Source: Dorea_A amylophila
GTDB taxonomy: Bacteria > Bacillota > Clostridia > Lachnospirales > Lachnospiraceae
Reading direction: 5' to 3'
Assembly: GCF_025567265.1 (NCBI RefSeq)
Contig: NZ_JAOQJW010000022.1
Span: 1 to 64,000 of the forward strand
Length of the DNA stretch: 64,000 nt
A model generated the notes under the pieces. That model did not search any database, was not told where the DNA came from, and saw only the letters and a list, made by a program, of their open reading frames with translations. The position numbers and the translations under genes are program-made. Numbering within the stretch: position 1 is the stretch's first letter; every line of letters starts with the position of its first letter. Positions 16,025-24,883 of this stretch are shown one piece after another.

Positions 16025-16722
16025 GCTTCCACCATTTCCTCTGTTAATTTTTTCAGTTTCTTCGTTGCGTTTTTTATATCTTTTTCTGCAAATATTGCAC
16101 TGATCACGGCGATTCCGCAGATTCCGGTTCCAGAAAGCTCCGATACATTTTCTTTACTGATTCCTCCGATAGCAATCACAGGAATATCTACTGCTTCAGT
16201 AATTGCTTTCAATGTCTCATGACTTATATCAGCTGCATCTGCTTTTGAATCTGTATGAAAGACTGCTCCGACCCCAAGGTAATCTGCCCCTCTTTCCTGT
16301 GCGAGCAATGCCTGTCTGACCGTTTGTGCAGATACACCAATGATCTTGTCCGGTCCAAGTTTTGCTCTTACATCTCCGGCTTCCATATCACTCTGTCCGA
16401 CATGTACTCCGTCAGCATCTATCTCCAATGCAATATCAACATTGTCATTGATCACAAATGGCACATGATATCTGTCGCAGAGTTCCTTAATTTTTTTTGC
16501 TTCTTCGAGGAAATGTGCTTCATCCAGTTCTTTTTCTCTCAGCTGCACAAATGTTGTACCACCTTCCAGCGTCTTCTCAACCTGACTGTATAACGTCTCA
16601 CCATTTAACCAGTGGCGGTCCGTCACGGCATACAGGAGTAAATCTTCTTTCTGCATCTTTTTGCATGTATGTCCTTCCGGCTTTTTTATCTGATCATTCT
16701 CAATATTTCTATCTGATCTCAT
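16021..16722 (-). CDS. thiE: Thiamine-phosphate synthase
   Basis: ThiE joins HMP pyrophosphate to thiazole phosphate to give thiamine phosphate. The TIM-barrel core starts at about residue 28 of the 233-aa product (LLLYAVTDRHWLNGETLYSQ) and shows TTFVQLREKELDE, FVINDNVDIALEIDADGVHV, GQSDMEAGDVR, VGAVFHTDSKADA and VIAIGGISKENV. The start is placed at 16722: AAGGAG lies 6 nt before it and the ATG overlaps the thiM stop by 14 nt. The frame is open a further 36 codons inside thiM, which I do not count as coding. It is coupled to the HAD-ThiD gene downstream. Confidence 0.94.
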   Translation of the reverse strand: MRSDRNIENDQIKKPEGHTCKKMQKEDLLLYAVTDRHWLNGETLYSQVEKTLEGGTTFVQLREKELDEAHFLEEAKKIKELCDRYHVPFVINDNVDIALEIDADGVHVGQSDMEAGDVRAKLGPDKIIGVSAQTVRQALLAQERGADYLGVGAVFHTDSKADAADISHETLKAITEAVDIPVIAIGGISKENVSELSGTGICGIAVISAIFAEKDIKNATKKLKKLTEEMVEA

Positions 16723-17530
16723 ATTTTGCTCCTTTCTCCAATGTTTCTTTATCCATATTGTAGATTGCATCAATAATACGGTTACGGTAAGTGGCATTAC
16801 CATCACCTTTCTGCATATATCCCCATCCAATCTCTCCTGCCAGTCCCATCGTGCAGACGGCTGCCGCTGCCGCCTCCAGCTTCTGCTCCGGATTCGCTGC
16901 CAGGAATGCTGTCATCATTCCAGACAACTGACATCCCGTTCCGGTAATCTTTCCCATCTCCGGTCGTCCGTTGCGGATTATATAACAGCTGGTACCATCA
17001 CTTACCAGATCAATTGCACCTGTAATCGCAACAATACATCCCGCTTTTTTCGCAAATGCTTTCGCAAATGCAATACCTTCTTCCAGATTCTCCTCTGTTA
17101 CGGCATCTGCTACATCTGCATCCACCCCTTTTGTTGTTCCGCTTCCCTGTGCCAGTGTTTTTACTTCTGAGATATTTCCGCGTATAACATCGAATCGGAC
17201 TTTCTCCATCAGTTCTACGGCGGTATTCGTCCGCAGTACACTTGCACCTGCTCCGACCGGATCTAATAACGTCACATGTCCCAATTCATTAGCACGCGCT
17301 CCGGCTGCAAGCATTCCTTCAATCGTTCTTTTGTTCAAAGTACCAATGTTGATGTTCAGACCTTGACAGATAGATGTAATCTCCTTTACATCTTCTGGTT
17401 CATCTGACATAATCGGACTTCCGCCACAGGCTAACAATACATTTGCAACGTCATTTACCGTTACATAATTGGTAATATTATGTACCAGCGGCACACTCTT
17501 TCTTACATTTTCAATACAGTTTCCTAACAT
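16709..17530 (-). CDS. thiM: Hydroxyethylthiazole kinase
   Basis: ThiM phosphorylates salvaged 4-methyl-5-hydroxyethylthiazole. 273 aa with the ribokinase-like fold: PLVHNITNYVTVNDVANVLL near the N-terminus, GGSPIMSDEPEDV, LDPVGAGAS, VIRGNISEV, and the catalytic GTGCQLSGMMTAFLA. With thiE and thiD it makes a salvage route; thiC, thiG or thiH are not in the window. RBS CAGGAG before the ATG. It follows greA by 42 nt and no TPP riboswitch fits in that gap. Confidence 0.94.
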   Translation of the reverse strand: MLGNCIENVRKSVPLVHNITNYVTVNDVANVLLACGGSPIMSDEPEDVKEITSICQGLNINIGTLNKRTIEGMLAAGARANELGHVTLLDPVGAGASVLRTNTAVELMEKVRFDVIRGNISEVKTLAQGSGTTKGVDADVADAVTEENLEEGIAFAKAFAKKAGCIVAITGAIDLVSDGTSCYIIRNGRPEMGKITGTGCQLSGMMTAFLAANPEQKLEAAAAAVCTMGLAGEIGWGYMQKGDGNATYRNRIIDAIYNMDKETLEKGAKYEIR

Positions 17531-17572
17531 TATTCTTTCTCCTGTTATCCATATATTTCCGATTTCTTCTAT

Positions 17573-18076
17573 TTAATATTTACGCAATGTATCATGGCTG
17601 TCATCTGTTGTATTGTCAATATTTTTTATCACAACATAATACCCGTCATTTCCGTTTGTCCTGACAAGCACACGGTCTCCGACTTTATGTCCCTGTATTG
17701 CTTTTCCGAGCGGCGATTCGATACTGATCAGTCCCTGAAGAGAATTTCCGCGGATACTGGTCACGAGACGATATGTCTCTGTCTCATCATCGTCTTCGAA
17801 GTATACTTCCACTGTATTATTAATTCCAACTTCATCTACCTTAGATGTATCAGACACAATCTTCGCATTCTTAAGCATTCGTTCCAGATAGCGGATACGG
17901 CTTTCGTTACGGTTCTTATCCTGTTTTGCTGCCTTATATTCAAAGTTCTCGCTTAAATCACCCTGTGCTCTTGCCTCTTTTACTGCTTCCAGTTCTTTCT
18001 TACGAACAACAATCTTACGGTATTCTATTTCTTCTTTAATTTTCTTAACATCGCTTTCAGTTAACTGTTCACCCAT
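17573..18076 (-). CDS. greA: Transcription elongation factor GreA
   Basis: 167-aa factor that rescues backtracked RNA polymerase. An N-terminal coiled coil (about residues 1-80) has the tip motif GDLSENFEYKAAK with the acidic residues that enter the polymerase secondary channel. The C-terminal FKBP-like domain shows ISIESPLGKAIQGHKVGDRV. Length is normal. It is the first gene before the thiamine salvage genes on the same strand. Confidence 0.93.
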   Translation of the reverse strand: MGEQLTESDVKKIKEEIEYRKIVVRKKELEAVKEARAQGDLSENFEYKAAKQDKNRNESRIRYLERMLKNAKIVSDTSKVDEVGINNTVEVYFEDDDETETYRLVTSIRGNSLQGLISIESPLGKAIQGHKVGDRVLVRTNGNDGYYVVIKNIDNTTDDSHDTLRKY

Positions 18077-18138
18077 GAAAATGCACTTCCCTTCTTATCT
18101 TTGTATATTATAATACTCTGGTCTGTACGCTGCAAATT

Positions 18139-18924
18139 CTAAATCAACCCATAATGCTCCATTGCTTTATAAAGCCCGTCATTCTCTACCGTATCCGTGA
18201 TATACTCGGCATACGGCTCCAGAACCGGATCATGATGCCCCATGATCACCCCGTGTCCTGCAGCTTTGATCATATCAAAATCATTGCTGCTGTCTCCGAA
18301 GGCATATATCTCATCATCCTGCAGAGCCAATTCTTTCTTTATGTACGCAATTGCAGTTGCCTTAGAATATTCTTTCTGTACACATTCATACACTCCACCC
18401 AGACGGTCGATATGTTTGAAAACATCTTCTGTTTCTTTAAAAAACCTTTCTTCGTCTGCAATTTTATCTATATAAATCAGTATCTTATCAAAATCATAAC
18501 CTGTATCTTCCATTGACTGCTCTCTCCCAAGTCCCAGACCAGCCATATATCTTCTACTGCTTTCCACCGACTCCAGCCTTGAGATACGGTTGGAGTAATA
18601 GATATCCTCTGTTCCTTCCAGAAAGCCTTCTACCTTGCAGTCTTTCATAGACTTTATAATCCTGCGTCCTCTTTCATATGGGATAGAATGATGAAATACT
18701 ACCCGTTCCTCATATACCAAATGTGTTCCACATCCACATAAAAAACCATCGAACGGAATTCTTTTTATCATAGGCGGTACGCTGCATATGGTGCGCCCGG
18801 TATTGATAAATGTCTTATGTCCGTTCTCCTGTGCTTTGCGTAATGCCACAAGTGCACTTTCCGGTATCTCATGCGTAATCTCACTTAAAATTGTTCCATC
18901 AATATCAAAAAACAATGCTGACAT
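18139..18924 (-). CDS. Cof-type HAD family phosphatase
   Basis: HAD hydrolase of the IIB (Cof) type, 261 aa from the chosen start. Motif I is FDIDGTILSE, motif II INTGRT, a cap domain spans about residues 80-190, and motifs III/IV are in KATAIAYIKKE and FGDSSNDFDMIKAAGHGV. Such enzymes dephosphorylate sugar phosphates or cofactors; the substrate is not known. The start at 18924 has GGAGG 6 nt upstream; the GGAGG itself overlaps the first codons of a longer frame opening at 18936. Confidence 0.88.
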   Translation of the reverse strand: MSALFFDIDGTILSEITHEIPESALVALRKAQENGHKTFINTGRTICSVPPMIKRIPFDGFLCGCGTHLVYEERVVFHHSIPYERGRRIIKSMKDCKVEGFLEGTEDIYYSNRISRLESVESSRRYMAGLGLGREQSMEDTGYDFDKILIYIDKIADEERFFKETEDVFKHIDRLGGVYECVQKEYSKATAIAYIKKELALQDDEIYAFGDSSNDFDMIKAAGHGVIMGHHDPVLEPYAEYITDTVENDGLYKAMEHYGLI

Positions 18925-19051
18925 AACTTCCTCCATTTTTATACGAAAAAACTGACATCGTTTATTATAATTAAACGTGCCAGTCTTTTCAATAGATATA
19001 GCAATTTCATTTTATAATCTGTACGCAGGAACCCATTCCCGTATCATGATC

Positions 19052-20197
19052 TTACATTAATTTTCTGAACAGATCTTTCAGATCCTCTACACTGGCATCT
19101 TTCGGATTACCAGGTGCGCATGCATCTGCGTGAGCAGATTCTGCAAGGAACGAAAGGTCTTCTTCTTTCAAAGCTTCCAGTTTTGTAGGAATTCCTACGT
19201 CTACAGATAATTTACGTACCGCATCTACTGCTGCTTTTCTGTATTCTTCTACAGACATATCATCTACGCCTTCAACGCCCATCGCTTTTGCGATTTCTTT
19301 ATATTTTTCTCCCGTGCATTCCGCGTTGTATTCCATAACGATTGGAAGCATCATTGCACATGCAACACCATGTGGTGTGTCATAGACAGCTCCAAGTGTA
19401 TGTGCCATAGAATGTGCGATTCCAAGTCCTACATTAGAGAATCCCATTCCTGCGATATACTGTCCAAGAGCCATTCCCTCGCGTCCTTCTTTTTCATTTG
19501 CAACTGCGCTTCTTAAAGATTTGGAAATAAGTTCAATCGCTTTCAAGTGGAACATATCTGTCATTTCCCATGCTGCCTTTGTTGTATATCCTTCAATTGC
19601 ATGTGTCAGGGCATCCATACCTGTCGAAGCTGTCAGTCCCTTTGGCATAGAAGACATCATCTCCGGATCCACGACTGCGATAACAGGCATGTCGTGCGGA
19701 TCTACACAGACGAATTTTCTCTTCTTCTCGACATCAGTGATAACATAGTTGATCGTTACCTCTGCTGCTGTTCCTGCTGTTGTAGGCACTGCAATGATCG
19801 GAATACATGGATTTTTTGTCGGTGCTGTTCCTTCCAGACTTCTTACATCCTCGAATTCCGGATTTGCTATGATAATACCGATTGCTTTGGATGTATCCAT
19901 AGAAGATCCACCGCCGATTGCGATGATATAATCAGCTGCGGCTTTTTTAAAGGCCTCAACTCCATGCTGTACATTCTGGATCGTCGGGTTTGGTTTGATA
20001 TCAGAATATAATTCATATTCCAGTCCTGCATCCTCAAGTACTTTTGTAACTTTCGTTGTTACATTGAATTTGATCAGATCAGGGTCTGAGCATACCAAAG
20101 CTTTTTTCAATCCTCTTATTTTAACTTCTGCTGCAATCTCATTGATTGCTCCTGCTCCGTGAAACGATGTCTGGTTTAAATTAATTCTGTTTGCCAT
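19052..20197 (-). CDS. fucO: Lactaldehyde reductase / 1,2-propanediol oxidoreductase
   Basis: Iron-dependent group III alcohol dehydrogenase, 381 aa from this start, very close in pattern to E. coli FucO: MANRINLN start, IAIGGGSSMDTSKAIGII, NPEFEDVRSLEG, PTTAGTAAEVTINYVIT, RKFVCVDPHDMPV, the metal site in DALTHAIEGYTT and HSMAHTLGAVYDTPHGVACA. It reduces lactaldehyde to propanediol during fucose or rhamnose fermentation; no fuc or rha genes are nearby, so it could serve broad aldehyde reduction. A GTG four codons upstream overlaps the RBS, so the ATG at 20197 is preferred. The TetR regulator upstream and two palindromes between them suggest local control. Confidence 0.9.
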   Translation of the reverse strand: MANRINLNQTSFHGAGAINEIAAEVKIRGLKKALVCSDPDLIKFNVTTKVTKVLEDAGLEYELYSDIKPNPTIQNVQHGVEAFKKAAADYIIAIGGGSSMDTSKAIGIIIANPEFEDVRSLEGTAPTKNPCIPIIAVPTTAGTAAEVTINYVITDVEKKRKFVCVDPHDMPVIAVVDPEMMSSMPKGLTASTGMDALTHAIEGYTTKAAWEMTDMFHLKAIELISKSLRSAVANEKEGREGMALGQYIAGMGFSNVGLGIAHSMAHTLGAVYDTPHGVACAMMLPIVMEYNAECTGEKYKEIAKAMGVEGVDDMSVEEYRKAAVDAVRKLSVDVGIPTKLEALKEEDLSFLAESAHADACAPGNPKDASVEDLKDLFRKLM

Positions 20198-20320
20198 GAT
20201 AACTGACACTCCTTCTATACATAATCTTTATTTGTGATGCGAAACATTTTCTTTTCCTCTTTTGTTTCGTATCTTGTTTCTTTATGTCTTAATTTTAACA
20301 ATCATTTTCTTTGGATGTAA

Positions 20321-20376
20321 GTTACAAAGTATATATTTTGTAACATTTGCACGTTACACTTTTGTATTTTTGTAAC
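20321..20376. promoter_or_regulatory. Two 24-bp palindromic operators upstream of fucO
   Basis: Sites at 20321-20344 and 20353-20376 both have the form GTTACA-N12-TGTAAC; the first extends to GTTACAAA-N8-TTTGTAAC. Their centres are 32 bp apart, about three helical turns. They lie between the TetR gene and fucO, 124-180 bp before the fucO start. Confidence 0.7.
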
Positions 20377-20452
20377 TTTATATCTTTTATGCACAATATT
20401 TCCAAATGTATTGTGTTATTCAAATGACATTTCGCAGATACATATTTTGACA

Positions 20453-20484
20453 TCAAAAAAAGAACTCCATCTTACAGGAGTTCT
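20453..20484 (-). terminator. Terminator of the TetR gene
   Basis: On the minus strand AGAACTCC and GGAGTTCT (20477-20484 with 20461-20468) close an 8-nt loop, followed by TTTTTTT. The tetR stop lies in the loop. This separates fucO transcription from the regulator. Confidence 0.8.
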
Positions 20485-21035
20485 AATTTCTTAAATAATG
20501 TTTCCAGTTCTGCCGGCATCGCTTTTACCAGATTTTCTGCCATTTTTTCCGGACGTTTCTTCATATCCCCCAGTACCCACTGGGTTGTCATATACACCGA
20601 GCCCTGACAATACATCTCCAACTGGAAATGCAGATTCTCAGGAATTGGCTGTTTTGTTTTTGCCTGAATCTGATTCTCATAAAACCTCAGAATCAGCTGA
20701 AAATCATGATCTCTCAGACAATTCTGATCATCATTACGGAACGCTGCTTTGAAAAATAATTTCTCTTCCTCTATATAGTGGAACTTATTGACCAGTCCTT
20801 CATAAGCTGTCTTACCCTCTCCCATGTGCTGGAACGATTCTAACAGGATCCGGTCAAAATACCAGTTAATGAGATCGTATTTATCCTGGAAATTTCGGTA
20901 AAATGTCTGCCGCGTTGTTCCACATTCTGCCACAATTTCTTTTACTGTAATCTTTTCTACCGGCATCTTCTTCATACAGTTTTTCATGGCTTCCGCCAGA
21001 CGATATTTCATCTTATCGTGTTTTATTCCTTCCAC
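20472..21035 (-). CDS. TetR/AcrR family regulator, probable regulator of fucO
   Basis: 187-aa regulator with an N-terminal helix-turn-helix (KITVKEIVAECGTTRQTFYRNFQDKYDLI, about residues 22-50, here given in outline) and a TetR_C_8-like helical domain ending in a short Leu-rich tail. It resembles the DhaS group of dihydroxyacetone and aldehyde regulators in layout. The gene lies just upstream of fucO, same strand, with a terminator and two matched palindromes in between, so control of fucO is a fair inference. Effector unknown. Confidence 0.85.
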   Translation of the reverse strand: MEGIKHDKMKYRLAEAMKNCMKKMPVEKITVKEIVAECGTTRQTFYRNFQDKYDLINWYFDRILLESFQHMGEGKTAYEGLVNKFHYIEEEKLFFKAAFRNDDQNCLRDHDFQLILRFYENQIQAKTKQPIPENLHFQLEMYCQGSVYMTTQWVLGDMKKRPEKMAENLVKAMPAELETLFKKLELL

Positions 21036-21068
21036 TTACATCATCCCCAGTTTATTTTTTCTGACTCT

Positions 21069-22625
21069 CTAGAATACTTTCGTCGTCCATTTGCTCATGT
21101 CCCAGACTTCATTTACCACATCCTGATAGAATTCCGGTTCGTGACAGATCAATAGGATGCTCCCTCTGTATTCCTGCAAGGCTTTTTTCAGCGAATCCTT
21201 TGCATCCACATCCAGGTGGTTGGTCGGCTCATCCAGGAGTAAAATATTTGTATTCCGGTTGATCAGTTTACAAAGTCTGACTTTCGCCTGCTCTCCACCA
21301 CTTAATACTCTGACCTGACTTTCGATATGTTTTGTCGTCAGTCCACATTTTGCCAGCGCAGAACGGACTTCATATTGTGTAAATGAAGGAAACTCCTGCC
21401 AGATCTCATCAATACAGGTTGTCTTATTCTCTCCTTTTACTTCCTGCTCAAAGTAACCAATCTCCAGATTCTCTCCCAATTCACAACTTCCGGATAAGGA
21501 TGGAATCAATCCTAAAATGCTTTTTAATAATGTAGTCTTTCCGATTCCGTTCGTTCCAACCAGTGCTATCTTCTGTCCACGCTCCATACTGAAATTTAAT
21601 GGTTTTGATAACGGCTCATCATATCCCGTTACCAGATCATGTGTCTCAAATAACATCTTTCCAGGTGTACGGCCATAACGGAAATGAAATTCCGGCTTCG
21701 GTTTCTCTGCCGCCAGTTCGATCACATCCATCTTGTCCAGCTTCTTCTGTCTGGACATCGCCATATTTCTGGTAGATACACGTGCCTTATTACGTGCCAC
21801 GAAATCTTTCAGCTCACTGATCTCCTGCTGCTGTCTTCTGTAAGCAGCTTCCAGCTGCGCTTTCTTCACTGCATAGACTTCCTGGAAGTGATCATAATCT
21901 CCCACATAACGGTTCAGTTCCTGATTCTCCATATGATAAATGATATTAACCACTTCGTTTAAGAATGGAATATCATGCGAGATCAGAATAAATGCATTCT
22001 CATAATCCAGAAGATAGCGCTTCAACCATGCAATATGTTCCTCATCCAGGTAGTTGGTCGGCTCATCCAGAAGCAGGATATCCGGCTTTTCCAATAACAG
22101 TTTTGCAAGAAGGACTTTCGTTCTCTGTCCTCCGCTTAAGTCTGTAACATCACGGTCCAGACCCAGATCCAGAAGTCCGAGTGCTCTTGCTACTTCCTCT
22201 ACCTTTGCATCGATCGTATAGAAATCGTGCAGGGTAAGCTCATCCTGAATGGTTCCGAGTTCGTCCATCAGACGGTTCATCTCTTCTTCATCTGCCGTTC
22301 CAAGCAGATCACAGATTTCATTCATACGCTGTTCTTTCTGAAGCAGCGGATCAAATGCAGATTTTAACACGTCACGGATGGTCATTCCCTTTTCGAGGAC
22401 CGCATGCTGATCCAGATATCCTGCATGTACATTCTTAGACCATTCTACTTTTCCTTCATCCGGCACAAGCTTTCCGGTCACAATATTCATAAAGGTAGAT
22501 TTTCCCTCTCCGTTGGCTCCTACAAGACCGATGTGTTCTCCCTTTAAAAGTCGAAAAGAAACATCTGAGAATATGGCTCTGTCCCCGAAACCATGTGTCA
22601 GATGTTCAACATTTAATATACTCAT
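21069..22625 (-). CDS. ABC-F family ATPase (YkpA/YbiT-like)
   Basis: 518-aa protein with two ABC ATPase domains and no membrane segments. Domain 1: Walker A GANGEGKS (about residue 37), signature LSGGQRTK, Walker B LLLDEPTNYLD. A charged linker (about residues 240-300: VKKAQLEAAYRRQQQEISEL) follows. Domain 2: Walker A GTNGIGKTT, LSGGEQAKV, LLLDEPTNHLD. ABC-F proteins act on the ribosome, either as translation factors or as antibiotic protectors. The pattern suits the housekeeping YkpA group better than known resistance proteins. Confidence 0.9.
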   Translation of the reverse strand: MSILNVEHLTHGFGDRAIFSDVSFRLLKGEHIGLVGANGEGKSTFMNIVTGKLVPDEGKVEWSKNVHAGYLDQHAVLEKGMTIRDVLKSAFDPLLQKEQRMNEICDLLGTADEEEMNRLMDELGTIQDELTLHDFYTIDAKVEEVARALGLLDLGLDRDVTDLSGGQRTKVLLAKLLLEKPDILLLDEPTNYLDEEHIAWLKRYLLDYENAFILISHDIPFLNEVVNIIYHMENQELNRYVGDYDHFQEVYAVKKAQLEAAYRRQQQEISELKDFVARNKARVSTRNMAMSRQKKLDKMDVIELAAEKPKPEFHFRYGRTPGKMLFETHDLVTGYDEPLSKPLNFSMERGQKIALVGTNGIGKTTLLKSILGLIPSLSGSCELGENLEIGYFEQEVKGENKTTCIDEIWQEFPSFTQYEVRSALAKCGLTTKHIESQVRVLSGGEQAKVRLCKLINRNTNILLLDEPTNHLDVDAKDSLKKALQEYRGSILLICHEPEFYQDVVNEVWDMSKWTTKVF

Positions 22626-22659
22626 AAATTTCTCCCTGATTATTCACTTTTTTAATTTG

Positions 22660-22691
22660 AAAAGATGCCAGCAAACTCTCTGCTGACATCT
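22660..22691 (-). terminator. Terminator after the GNAT gene
   Basis: On the minus strand AGATGTCAGCA and TGCTGGCATCT pair (one G-U) around a 7-nt loop, followed by TTTT. It lies 80 nt past the GNAT stop. Confidence 0.65.
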
Positions 22692-22769
22692 ACATTATAA
22701 CGTTTCAACCAGAACCTTGCAATCATAATATATTCCGGTTTGATTCGTACATTCTGTATTACATCTGCA

Positions 22770-23273
22770 TTATATCGCTTTACAGAAAATACTCCTCTTC
22801 ATCCCGCCATACTTTTCCTTCGTCATCACCTGTTCATACTGTAATTTCAGGAATGTATTCACACTTGCCACATTGTCCGGATGTGCCGTTCCAAGCAGAT
22901 AATGATATCCCTGTTCTTTCAGAATCTGTTCTGACTCTTCCATCATCTTTCTCTGCAACCCCTGTCCGCGGTATTCTTTTCTTACCATGGCAATCTCCAT
23001 ATGTGCCGACTGCTTTCGCTGTTCTTCATCAAATTTCAGATCGTATCCGAGATTCTCATCCCCAAGATTCTTTGCCCGTGCGATAAAGACACCTGCCAGT
23101 CTGCCATCACACATTGCCTTTAATCCAAAGCCACCGGTCATCATATAGCTTGTTACTTCCTCATCGCTATCCAGACTGAACCATTCCTTATTCGGAAGTT
23201 CACTATAGATTTCATGGATCATTCGAAGAATATCCGGTATATCCTGCTCTGTTACAACTGCTATCTCATTCAT
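22770..23273 (-). CDS. GNAT family N-acetyltransferase
   Basis: 167-aa acyltransferase of the Gcn5-related family. The acetyl-CoA binding motif A is MVRKEYRGQGLQRKMMEE (about residues 97-114, RGQGLQ matching Q/RxxGxG/A), followed by LLGTAHPDNVASVNTFLK. Substrate unknown. It is a single gene bounded by terminators on both sides. Confidence 0.85.
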   Translation of the reverse strand: MNEIAVVTEQDIPDILRMIHEIYSELPNKEWFSLDSDEEVTSYMMTGGFGLKAMCDGRLAGVFIARAKNLGDENLGYDLKFDEEQRKQSAHMEIAMVRKEYRGQGLQRKMMEESEQILKEQGYHYLLGTAHPDNVASVNTFLKLQYEQVMTKEKYGGMKRSIFCKAI

Positions 23274-23365
23274 ATATCTTCTCCGTTCATTTTTGCTGTT
23301 TACAGTATCATACTGTAAATATGTTCATCTGTAAATAGATGAACTTTTATCGAATATGCAATGCC

Positions 23366-23404
23366 AAAAACCCCGTGGGACAGCTTCTTCTGCCTCACGG
23401 GGTT
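23366..23404 (-). terminator. Terminator after the beta-lactamase-fold gene
   Basis: On the minus strand AACCCCGTG and CACGGGGTT close a longer stem (with inner CAG/CTG pairs), followed by TTTTT. It lies 30 nt past the stop at 23434. Confidence 0.8.
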
Positions 23405-23433
23405 CTCCTTTTTCCACTAACCGTTCATTCTAT

Positions 23434-24882
23434 CTACAGAATGCATGACGGTTCAAATGTTCCGGTAAACTTCCATGTCATATCTTCTTCTGCCGGAAGA
23501 TACGTTACATTCGGTCTCCATGTTCCAACTACTACATTTTCCGAATTCACCCACAGACAATATTCTTCTCTGTATGATGTATTCAGAAGTCCCACAGAGA
23601 GATACAATGCATCTTCATCAAACGCATAAGATACCGCATGATATCTCTTCGTAAAATCATTCGGATACATATCATTACATTTCCAGTCCTTATATCCTGC
23701 AAAAAGAATCTTCTTTTCTCCTGCCACAGTAAGTTCCAGTTTTAATTCCTCTCCAACCGTTGAAATCACTGCCGACTCAATTTGTCTTGGATTCTCTGTA
23801 AACACAATTCTTTTATTTAATAGTTTCTTTGTTGCTTCATTTGTGTCTTTTTTGTTACCTTCCGGCTTCGGAAGTGTCAGATGTACCAGTTTCTCTTCCA
23901 GTTTTTCCTGTGCCTCTTCCAGATTTTCTTTTTCACACGGGATCTGAACTGCTTCTTTTATGTATTTCAGACAGATATCTGCTGCCAGATATTCCGATGC
24001 CCCTGCTGTGATTCCGATTGCAACCGGATAATCACGAAAACAGATCAGATACTGTCCAAATGCTCCTTCTGCCGCAAAAATCTCTTTTCCGGCCTTGATA
24101 TGATAAGCATAATGCGTCAGTGCTTTCTTCTCATCTTCCGGAATCACAACGCGCATCTTTCCTATCTCTTCGGTCCACCATGCCGGTATCAGCTGCTCTC
24201 CATTCCATTCACCTTTTTGAAGCAGAAGCTGTGCCAGTGCAGAGATCTTTCCTGCAGTCAGGTACATTCCCCATCCACCGGTGTTGTGTCCTTCCGGACT
24301 GGTCAGCCAGTTGATCTCACCAAATCCCATCTTGTCAAATACACGCTCCTGCATCAGTGCCAGACAGTTTTTTCCCATAACCTTTGTGACAATTCTTGAA
24401 AGTGTATAACTACATCCGGAATCATAATGGAATGCTTTTCCGATATCTTCTCTTATCTTCGGCTGTTTTAACCAGTTTGTCTCCCAGTCTCTTGTAAGCT
24501 TCGAAAACCATACATTATTGCAGCATTCTTTGGAACCTGCCTGCATGGTAAGCAGATGATAGATCGTCAGATCTTCCAGTGCCGGATCGTATTCTTCCGG
24601 AAGTTCATCTCTTACATAATCAAGCAGTTTATCTTCCAGATGAATCTTCCCCTCATCGAGTGCAAATCCCAGACAAATACTTGTTCCGATTTTTGAAAGT
24701 GAATGCATCATCTGCGGCTTCTCCAGTGAGAACGGCTCCCATGCACCCTCTAAGATAACTTTTCCATCAAACCGTACTGAGATACTGTGGATTTCCACTG
24801 TCTGTTCCAGTTCCGTTAACATCTCTGTCAATTTCTCCGGATTCAGTCCCAGTTCACCTGGTTTTACATAAGTTGCCGCCAT
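23434..24882 (-). CDS. Serine hydrolase, beta-lactamase (class C) fold
   Basis: 482-aa protein. The first about 300 residues have the class C beta-lactamase / penicillin-binding-protein fold, with the SxxK motif as S61LSK64 (MMHSLSKIGTS) and a candidate YxS at Y153 (FHYDSGCSYTLSR). The remaining C-terminal part is less conserved. No signal peptide is seen, so it is probably cytoplasmic. Family members include D-aminopeptidases and esterases. The gene starts one base after the stop of an amino-acid permease, and a GntR regulator lies upstream, so a role in use of an imported amino-acid derivative or peptide is a reasonable inference. Confidence 0.85.
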   Translation of the reverse strand: MAATYVKPGELGLNPEKLTEMLTELEQTVEIHSISVRFDGKVILEGAWEPFSLEKPQMMHSLSKIGTSICLGFALDEGKIHLEDKLLDYVRDELPEEYDPALEDLTIYHLLTMQAGSKECCNNVWFSKLTRDWETNWLKQPKIREDIGKAFHYDSGCSYTLSRIVTKVMGKNCLALMQERVFDKMGFGEINWLTSPEGHNTGGWGMYLTAGKISALAQLLLQKGEWNGEQLIPAWWTEEIGKMRVVIPEDEKKALTHYAYHIKAGKEIFAAEGAFGQYLICFRDYPVAIGITAGASEYLAADICLKYIKEAVQIPCEKENLEEAQEKLEEKLVHLTLPKPEGNKKDTNEATKKLLNKRIVFTENPRQIESAVISTVGEELKLELTVAGEKKILFAGYKDWKCNDMYPNDFTKRYHAVSYAFDEDALYLSVGLLNTSYREEYCLWVNSENVVVGTWRPNVTYLPAEEDMTWKFTGTFEPSCIL

Positions 24883-24883
24883 C

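Noticed and set aside
17531..17572. TPP riboswitch before thiM
   Set aside because: Only 42 nt between greA and thiM, and no CUGAGA or ACCUGAU motif is present.
23881..24399. 172-aa open frame antisense to the serine hydrolase
   Set aside because: Antisense shadow with high Cys and Phe content and no start signal.
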